From: Tachypleus tridentatus
Taxonomy: Eukaryota > Arthropoda > Merostomata > Xiphosura > Limulidae
Reading direction: 5' to 3'
Assembly: GCF_004210375.1 (NCBI RefSeq)
Contig: NC_134837.1
Coordinates: forward strand, 165,457,310-165,521,309
DNA: 64,000 bases
The notes beneath the pieces were generated by a model, which saw nothing but the letters and a program-made list of their open reading frames with translations, did no database searches and had not been told where the DNA came from. Position 1 is the first letter of the stretch; each line of letters begins with the position of its first letter. Shown one piece after another: positions 61,301-64,000 of the stretch. The position numbers were made by a program, and so were the translations under genes.

Positions 61301-61857
61301 AGCCAGTTAATATTAATTTTTTCTTTCTTTTTTTGTTACACAAGCTAAATCATAGGCCCGACCTATGCCAACATCAATATCGACACTTGGATAATGTAAA
61401 AACACCAACATGCTGTTTGCTAGAAACTATGTCAATAAAAATATTAAGATTTTACAAATGTAAAACTATAATTTTTGCATCACAAAGATGAAAAATAAGA
61501 AACAATTACATCTAATGCTTTAGATGATTATGATTTACTTCTTTGCAGGATGAATAGTTTATTCTACATAGGCTTACTTAAATTAATTAGTTAACCTTAG
61601 GTATTTCCACCATATGCCGCTCTTTATCCGATGCTTTCTGTGTTGCTTCAGTACCATCTTCATATTGCTCAAAAAGCAAATGCTTTAAGTGTTCTATTTG
61701 TTCTCGGCACTCCTCAAGCTTTTCAGTCTGGGAACACAATGACTCAAGTAAGACAGCTTTTTCATTTCTCAACTGTTCATTTTCAAGATGAAGCTCTGAA
61801 ACTTGGTCCTGAAGATCAGCTAGCTCTTGCAAGGTTGCTTGTAACTCTTCACTGGTG
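31274..61857 (-). CDS. SPECC1L: Cytospin-A ortholog, 12 C-terminal exons (5' part outside window)
   Basis: Cytospin-A is a coiled-coil and CH-domain cytoskeletal protein that links actin and microtubules and acts in adhesion, cytokinesis and cell migration. Twelve exons read on the minus strand: 61857-61596, 60205-59939, 59437-59249, 56961-56692, 48933-48772, 47261-47024, 41400-41284, 40848-40584, 38818-38713, 36964-36848, 33415-33356 and 31363-31274. Each has AG/GT borders and compatible phases; together they give 2,143 bases, i.e. 713 codons, a stop and one base of a split first codon. Collinear matches to vertebrate SPECC1L include [52 protein letters not shown] and ERPDWQS. The order is coiled coils, Ser-rich linker, CH domain. 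The N-terminal head and the first coiled coils must lie beyond 64000. Vertebrates also have SPECC1; I use the SPECC1L name for the single invertebrate gene I would expect. Confidence 0.93.
31364..33355 (-). other. SPECC1L intron (last)
   Basis: AT-rich; nothing else recognised. Confidence 0.7.
33356..33415 (-). CDS. SPECC1L: SPECC1L exon K (CH domain, 20 codons)
   Basis: A 60-base exon between acceptor TGGGAACAG and donor TTA|GTAAGT reads [20 protein letters not shown], matching human [20 protein letters not shown]. It is phase 0 on both sides. Confidence 0.95.
35095..35480. repeat. Degenerate ~50-60 bp tandem repeat
   Basis: Recurring TTGACTTCTAAGGGGTTAGA and AATTGAACATAAGCTGAATT variants, about seven copies, much diverged. 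Confidence 0.45.
35690..36030. repeat. Old ~161 bp tandem duplication
   Basis: TATGGTAACTATAAACTGTC at 35742 and TATGGTAATTGAAAACTGTC at 35903 mark two diverged copies with similar flanks (CTTTTGGCTTTCATCA-like text). Confidence 0.6.
36848..36964 (-). CDS. SPECC1L: SPECC1L exon J (CH domain core)
   Basis: After acceptor CATACAG the exon reads [39 protein letters not shown], then donor AAG|GTAGAG. This is almost identical to the human CH domain ([25 protein letters not shown]), 39 codons, phase 0 on both sides. Confidence 0.96.
36965..38712 (-). other. SPECC1L intron
   Basis: AT-rich; small open frames without motif; nothing recognised. Confidence 0.6.
38713..38818 (-). CDS. SPECC1L: SPECC1L exon I (start of CH domain)
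   Basis: Acceptor TTATTTTAG and donor AAA|GTAAAT enclose 35 codons. [20 protein letters not shown] and [11 protein letters not shown] match the conserved entry to the cytospin CH domain (human DPL.AL....[20 protein letters not shown]). The CH domain binds actin in this family. Confidence 0.95.
38819..40583 (-). other. SPECC1L intron
   Basis: AT-rich; nothing recognised. Confidence 0.6.
40584..40848 (-). CDS. SPECC1L: SPECC1L exon H (Ser/Pro-rich linker)
   Basis: Acceptor TTTTCATGCACAG opens, with an incoming phase of 1, a Ser/Thr/Pro-rich sequence including [29 protein letters not shown] and [11 protein letters not shown]. It ends at AG|GTATTT in phase 2, which fits the next exon exactly. 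The linker before the CH domain is poorly conserved in this family. Assignment therefore rests on position, phase and composition rather than on identity. Confidence 0.8.
41274..41287 (-). promoter_or_regulatory. SPECC1L: Triple tandem 5' splice site
   Basis: On the minus strand this reads GTAAGTAAGTAAGT, giving three overlapping donors that all fit the U1 consensus. Donor 2 joins in frame to acceptor CACAG at 40849. Donor 3 would be in frame only with the weaker acceptor CCTTAG, making the next exon start at 40838. Donor 1 is out of frame with both. Confidence 0.6.
41284..41400 (-). CDS. SPECC1L: SPECC1L exon G (Ser-rich linker, tandem donors)
   Basis: The exon starts after CTGATTAG, completes the glycine codon from the previous exon, and reads [18 protein letters not shown] and [12 protein letters not shown]. 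Three donors of sequence GTAAGT follow each other at 4-base steps (41274-41287). The first, ending at 41288, leaves phase 0, which the next exon cannot accept. The middle donor, ending at 41284, adds four bases and restores the frame. I use the middle donor; another unseen exon is the alternative. Confidence 0.75.
   Translation of the reverse strand, partial: DQGVVEVHLLVVLTVLLLIAGYHLILLCLETPMIYLLK
41405..42080 (-). other. SPECC1L intron, unique part
   Basis: AT-rich unique sequence between exon G and the 40 bp array; nothing recognised. Confidence 0.6.
42081..43170. repeat. 40 bp satellite array, ~27 copies, no indels
   Basis: Unit GATATTACCTGATGTTACTC then ACTTCACTGCACCACCGACA. All units are exactly 40 bases; variation is by a few point changes (GAATTT for GATATT, ACTGACA for ACCGACA, CTAATG for CTGATG). 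The last two units are decayed. It lies in the 5.6 kb intron between exons F and G and ends where the DIRS-like element begins. Confidence 0.97.
43171..46820 (-). mobile_element. DIRS-like element 2 (short, decayed)
   Basis: Ends resemble each other in inverted orientation: CATGCTACAATCCTTTAACA at about 43200 and, reverse-complemented, CATGCCACAAGTCTTGAACA at about 46770. The latter is also like the terminal repeat of element 1 (CAAGACTTGTAGCATG). A subterminal block (TATCTGAAATACATTTTCAG at 43433) matches one inside element 1 (TATCAGAAATACATTTCAGT at 49670). The plus strand is purine-rich as in element 1. Minus-strand open pieces (45118-45483, 45836-46129, 46285-46545) could be decayed gag but I find no RT or recombinase motif. 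Confidence 0.55.
47024..47261 (-). CDS. SPECC1L: SPECC1L exon F (end of coiled coil, Ser-rich)
   Basis: Acceptor TCTTTTAG opens [11 protein letters not shown]. The conserved block [13 protein letters not shown] matches human AVERDLAALRQGMG, and [16 protein letters not shown] matches VKTLIKSFDSASQV. The exon ends with one base of a glycine codon at AAAG|GTGAGT (phase 1). This marks the transition from coiled coil to the low-complexity linker. Confidence 0.92.
47368..48420 (-). mobile_element. hAT transposon remnant with terminal inverted repeats
   Basis: Begins CAGAGATGCCAAC (47368-47380) and ends with its exact reverse complement (48408-48420). GTAATG flanks both ends (47362-47367, 48421-48426). 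The CAGNGATGCC type of end is usual for hAT elements. It encloses a decayed transposase and lies in the SPECC1L E-F intron. Confidence 0.88.
47428..47990 (-). pseudogene. hAT transposase remnant (BED finger and start of core)
   Basis: A BED-type zinc finger reads [20 protein letters not shown] and [11 protein letters not shown], with a frameshift before it near 47890. Then comes a segment typical of hAT-derived proteins: [34 protein letters not shown], and [12 protein letters not shown] with the first catalytic Asp region. The frame stops at 47428 soon after KLYPVVV, so the second half is gone, consistent with an internal deletion. Confidence 0.8.
48427..48771 (-). other. SPECC1L intron, unique part
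   Basis: AT-rich with a short TA run at 48595-48609; nothing recognised. Confidence 0.6.
48772..48933 (-). CDS. SPECC1L: SPECC1L exon E (coiled coil, EEWKQFQ block)
   Basis: Acceptor CAAATAG and donor AAA|GTGAGC enclose 54 codons in phase 0. The first residues [20 protein letters not shown] match human AEWRQFQADLQTAVVIAND, one of the best conserved blocks of the family. The rest is a coiled coil ending [10 protein letters not shown]. The exon is too short to appear as a long open frame. Confidence 0.93.
49376..49496 (+). repeat. DIRS element 1 left inverted terminal repeat
   Basis: Read on the minus strand it gives ATCATGGGGTATGGTAGCTT, AAGTCTTGCAGCATGC and CATATAGAGGACAGTACTGA, matching the other end with about 75-80% identity by eye. 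Confidence 0.8.
50668..51587. mobile_element. Pogo/Tc1-mariner-like non-coding element (MITE)
   Basis: Starts CAGTAAAACCTGTCTAAGGC (50668) and ends with its near-perfect reverse complement (to 51587), flanked by TA on both sides (50666-50667, 51588-51589). CAGT ends and TA duplication are typical of pogo-like elements. No transposase frame inside. It is nested in the DIRS element. Confidence 0.9.
52071..53276 (-). pseudogene. DIRS tyrosine recombinase remnant
   Basis: Overlapping minus frames hold the N-terminal part ([26 protein letters not shown], then [13 protein letters not shown]) and, near 52260, [14 protein letters not shown]. The last corresponds to the HxxR box of the recombinase catalytic core (His and Arg preserved). 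Frame changes between the pieces show it is dead. Confidence 0.8.
53302..54620 (-). pseudogene. DIRS reverse transcriptase / RNase H remnant
   Basis: RT pieces: [20 protein letters not shown] near 54300 and AIPFELALT, then a WLLLAHSE block near 54160 in which the expected Y-x-D-D box reads VHGN, so catalytic aspartates are lost. RNase [15 protein letters not shown] near 53730, [14 protein letters not shown], then [11 protein letters not shown] near 53590. It ends with a [19 protein letters not shown] block that in DIRS links RNase H to the recombinase. Confidence 0.8.
53491..53531. repeat. Poly-C/poly-A simple sequence
   Basis: A run of C followed by A-rich AAAAAAATAAAA repeats inside the DIRS RNase H region; it shifts the frame there. 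Confidence 0.8.
54630..55830 (-). pseudogene. DIRS gag-like remnant
   Basis: Open minus-strand pieces (55537-55818, 55179-55490, 54979-55170, 54722-54916) lie upstream of RT where gag is expected. [12 protein letters not shown] is the only structured-looking part; no zinc knuckle seen. Assigned by position. Confidence 0.45.
56248..56380 (+). repeat. DIRS element 1 right inverted terminal repeat
   Basis: GATCATAGGGTATGTGGAAG, CTCAAGACTTGTAGCATGC and CATACAGAGGGCAAAACTGA correspond to the reverse complement of the left end. Confidence 0.8.
56692..56961 (-). CDS. SPECC1L: SPECC1L exon D (coiled coil)
   Basis: Acceptor TTCTGTAG opens 90 codons starting [20 protein letters not shown] and ending [10 protein letters not shown] at donor GAA|GTAAGA. 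Alignment by eye to human cytospin-A places it between the EEAKKQIEDL and LHRRLREE segments. The entire exon is coiled coil. The following intron (48934-56691) carries the large DIRS element. Confidence 0.9.
56962..57279 (-). other. SPECC1L intron
   Basis: AT-rich; nothing recognised before the SINE. Confidence 0.5.
57280..57532 (-). mobile_element. tRNA-Thr-like SINE (family A), copy 13, with target duplication
   Basis: A long T run and TTTCGCACAAAGCTACATAA tail; head complement ends CTCCTGGCCATGTCAGGG. Flanked by CCTGTACCCTG (57269-57279) and CCTGTGCCCTG (57533-57543), a target duplication with one mismatch. Confidence 0.9.
57544..59248 (-). other. SPECC1L C-D intron, remainder
   Basis: Apart from the family C SINE, AT-rich sequence with no recognised features. 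Confidence 0.6.
57975..58093 (-). mobile_element. tRNA-Val-like SINE (family C)
   Basis: Minus strand: GTACAGTGGTAACTCTTTGG head, loop TTTACAA (anticodon TAC), box GAGTTCGATTCCCC, then AGCAAATGGCCCAATGTGGC and TTTGCTATAAGAAAAACATA. Confidence 0.75.
59249..59437 (-). CDS. SPECC1L: SPECC1L exon C (coiled coil)
   Basis: Acceptor TTGTAG and donor ATG|GTGAGT frame 63 codons beginning [20 protein letters not shown]. This corresponds to the VAELYSIHNSG region of human cytospin-A, followed by charged heptads ([19 protein letters not shown]). Phases on both sides are 0, so this exon could be skipped without a frameshift. Confidence 0.92.
59438..59938 (-). other. SPECC1L intron B-C
   Basis: Short intron of 501 bases; nothing recognised. 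Confidence 0.8.
59939..60205 (-). CDS. SPECC1L: SPECC1L exon B (coiled coil)
   Basis: Acceptor TTTCTTTTCCAG opens 89 codons in phase 0 starting [20 protein letters not shown]. The exon ends with a block ([14 protein letters not shown]) matching the human NRLKAQLENEKQK segment, at donor AAAAG|GTAAAG. It is a continuous predicted coiled coil without helix breakers apart from a short VWLLSS stretch. Confidence 0.93.
60206..61595 (-). other. SPECC1L intron A-B
   Basis: AT-rich; nothing recognised. Alignment to vertebrate cytospin-A leaves room for a small extra exon between A and B (the LEQRYMDLAEN region), but I could not find one. Confidence 0.6.
61596..61857 (-). CDS. SPECC1L: SPECC1L exon A (coiled coil)
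   Basis: The exon begins after acceptor ATATAG and ends at donor AAG|GTTAAC. It opens in phase with [15 protein letters not shown], nearly identical to human cytospin-A, and continues with heptad-rich sequence including [27 protein letters not shown] and LLFEQYED, ending MVEIPK. It is the most 5' exon in the window; the first base completes a split codon from an upstream exon that is not present here. Confidence 0.93.
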
Positions 61858-64000
61858 CTATATTACATATCACACAAAGCATTCATAAATAATATGAGAA
61901 TCTCACCAAATTTAGCCTGTTTAGGTAAAAAGCACAAACAAATGTATTTCTCTTTTTTTAAACAAAACTTCAAATATTTATGTTATCAGAATTTACATTT
62001 TCATTTTAGTATATAAAAATAGTTCTGAGAATGTCCATCCAAATAAGGAAAGTTTTTATTAAAATACAGAAATAGTTATAATTGGATGTTCATCAGATAA
62101 CTATGGTTTGTTTAAAATTGCTGTGACAATCAATGTTTCAGTAAAAATATAATGACAGATGACAAATGTCAAAACCAGTAAGATTTAGAAAATAGTACAT
62201 TATTTCTTAGTAAAAACAGCAAAATATCAAACACTTAAGAATGGAACTGAGAAAACAAGTCTTGAAAAAAACACACTAAAAAACTATTTATCATTCAATT
62301 ATTATACTAAAAGACAAAACAAGTCATTTAGTGATCTATAAGAACCTTAATATTCTAAGCCTGACTTCCAATAATACAATCAGCTTCCAAAGTGATCTCT
62401 AGCAAGTTGAGATATTTGATAACAGTGACTACGCTACTGAGGCAACATTGTATGTAGTTAAACTGAGTCATTTAATGTTCTTTTTAGCTCACACAGTTAA
62501 TAAATCCTTGAACTGCTTACATCATTGATTAATTTGTGCCATTCAATGGTGTCTGTACACAATACTTGTCAGAACTAACATTATATAGGAATAAACTTAA
62601 ATTTCATGTAAATTAAAATGATCTCTGCTTTTTGCTGAATAGCCACCATTTGATACTAGCTGTTAACAGCTTGAATCTTTGTATTAGACCAATACTATAA
62701 AAGATGAATAAAACTGGATGACTTTTATAGCAACACTTACTTCATTGCTTGTTTTACTTTTCACATTTTAAAACATACACAATCATTTGTACTAATGTGT
62801 CAATTTAATACAAAATAATTCTAGCAGCAAGAAAAGTATCATGCTACTGCCAGGTTTAACTCACTTCCTGTATGAGATGTTTCAATCATATAAAGAAGTC
62901 TAAAGAGGAAGATTATATATGCACTGTTGTGCTGCTGTTCTTTGACAACAAAAAAAAGAGAAGAGCTTAAACAAATTTGCTGATTCAGAGTGTTGCCACA
63001 AAATTCAATCATGAAAAATATTCCCCTTGACTTTGCCATAAGTTAAATGTTTTACACAAATTAAGTCAATAGCAGTTTTCTCTCAGTTATAGTTTGGTTT
63101 GTTTTGAACTTTGCACAAAGCTACACGAGGGCTCTCTGCACTAGCTGTCTCTAGTTTAGCAGTGTAAGGCAGCTAATCATGACCACCTACTGCCAACTCT
63201 TGGGCTACTCTTTTACCAACAAATAGTGGGACTGGCTATTATGTTATAACTCCCCCATTGCTGAAAGGGTGGGAATGTTTGGTGTGACGGGGATTCGAAC
63301 CCATGACCCTCAGATGATGAGTCAAGTGCCTTAACCACCTGGCCACACCAGGCCCCTTCAGTTATGACATTTTCAAAACTTATTTCATACATCACAGACT
63401 TTTCCTTTCAAATAATGAGATCTGACTGACATGCTTGTACATGTATATGGTTATAAACTATCAATCAGCATCTAACAGACTAATCAGTTTCACTATGAAA
63501 AATATACACGTTTATGCAGAATACCTTTTGCAAACAGCCCCAAAATGCCTATATTTTATTAAATACAGCAAATAACTACTTATATTTAAGGATACAAAAA
63601 TGCAATTCTATTTTTTTACAATTCAACATAAATTTTGGATAGAATGATATTCATTTGCTGTGTATTCTTTAACAAATTTTAAACAACAATTTTGTGTTCA
63701 TACACTTAAGCAATTATACAAGTCTTAATTTGAATGTAATTGTTAAATTTATAACTTTTAGAGATACACTTCTCAAAGAGAGTAAATAAATGATTATAAA
63801 ACTATGTTAAACTTAGCAAAGTAATTTATAATCATAGCTATGTTGTAAGTTATATTATTACATGTTCCTACTACCTATTCTTTTGCACACTGAGACAAGT
63901 GGATAATATTAGTTTGAAATTAAAAAAGTAGTACAATCTTTAAATCAAAGTACTTGATGTGTGTTATATGCATTATTACTTCTGTAGTACGTGGGTTTGG
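61858..64000 (-). other. SPECC1L intron upstream of exon A
   Basis: Contains the SINE at 63091-63357. No further exon recognised up to the window end. Confidence 0.6.
63091..63357 (-). mobile_element. tRNA-Thr-like SINE (family A), copy 14, with target duplication
   Basis: Tail TTTGAACTTTGCACAAAGCT, conserved body, head complement CCACCTGGCCACACCAGGCC. Flanked by TCAGTTAT (63083-63090 and 63358-63365). Confidence 0.93.

Overview
This is a window of AT-rich, intron- and transposon-dense animal DNA. Long spliced genes, tRNA-derived SINEs, two LINE groups, DIRS retrotransposons and cut-and-paste transposons show it is a metazoan nuclear genome. The SINE set and the gene types look arthropod to me. 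I suspect a chelicerate such as a horseshoe crab, but this is impression rather than proof.

The best supported gene is on the minus strand. Twelve exons between 61857 and 31274 form the C-terminal ~713 codons of a cytospin-A (SPECC1L) ortholog: several coiled-coil exons, a serine-rich linker and a complete C-terminal calponin-homology (CH) domain with its stop codon. Its 5' exons lie beyond the window. The reading frame closes across all 12 exons only if the middle of three tandem splice donors is used at one exon. The introns hold a ~7 kb DIRS-type tyrosine-recombinase retrotransposon with inverted terminal repeats (49.4-56.4 kb, itself carrying a 920 bp pogo-like element), a second shorter DIRS-like element (43.2-46.8 kb) that abuts a 27-copy 40 bp satellite, a 1,053 bp hAT element with terminal inverted repeats, and several SINEs.

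A second gene is seen as one exon at 20.4-20.9 kb (minus): the first membrane segment and first pore of a two-pore-domain (K2P) potassium channel. The next exon is not found. A ~1.5 kb array of 38 bp repeats lies on its 3' side.

The left part (1-31 kb) is otherwise repeats: 12 tRNA-Thr-like SINEs (14 in the window), about eight tRNA-Val-like SINEs sharing a similar tail, a decayed jockey/I-like LINE (5.7-10.4 kb) with two SINEs inserted and clear target duplications, a decayed CR1-like LINE with an SGNH-hydrolase-like ORF1 (21.7-24.3 kb), a 79 bp tandem array with dimeric structure (15.0-15.6 kb), a degenerate satellite (10.9-13.0 kb), and a possible CAP-domain exon near 2.85-3.0 kb.
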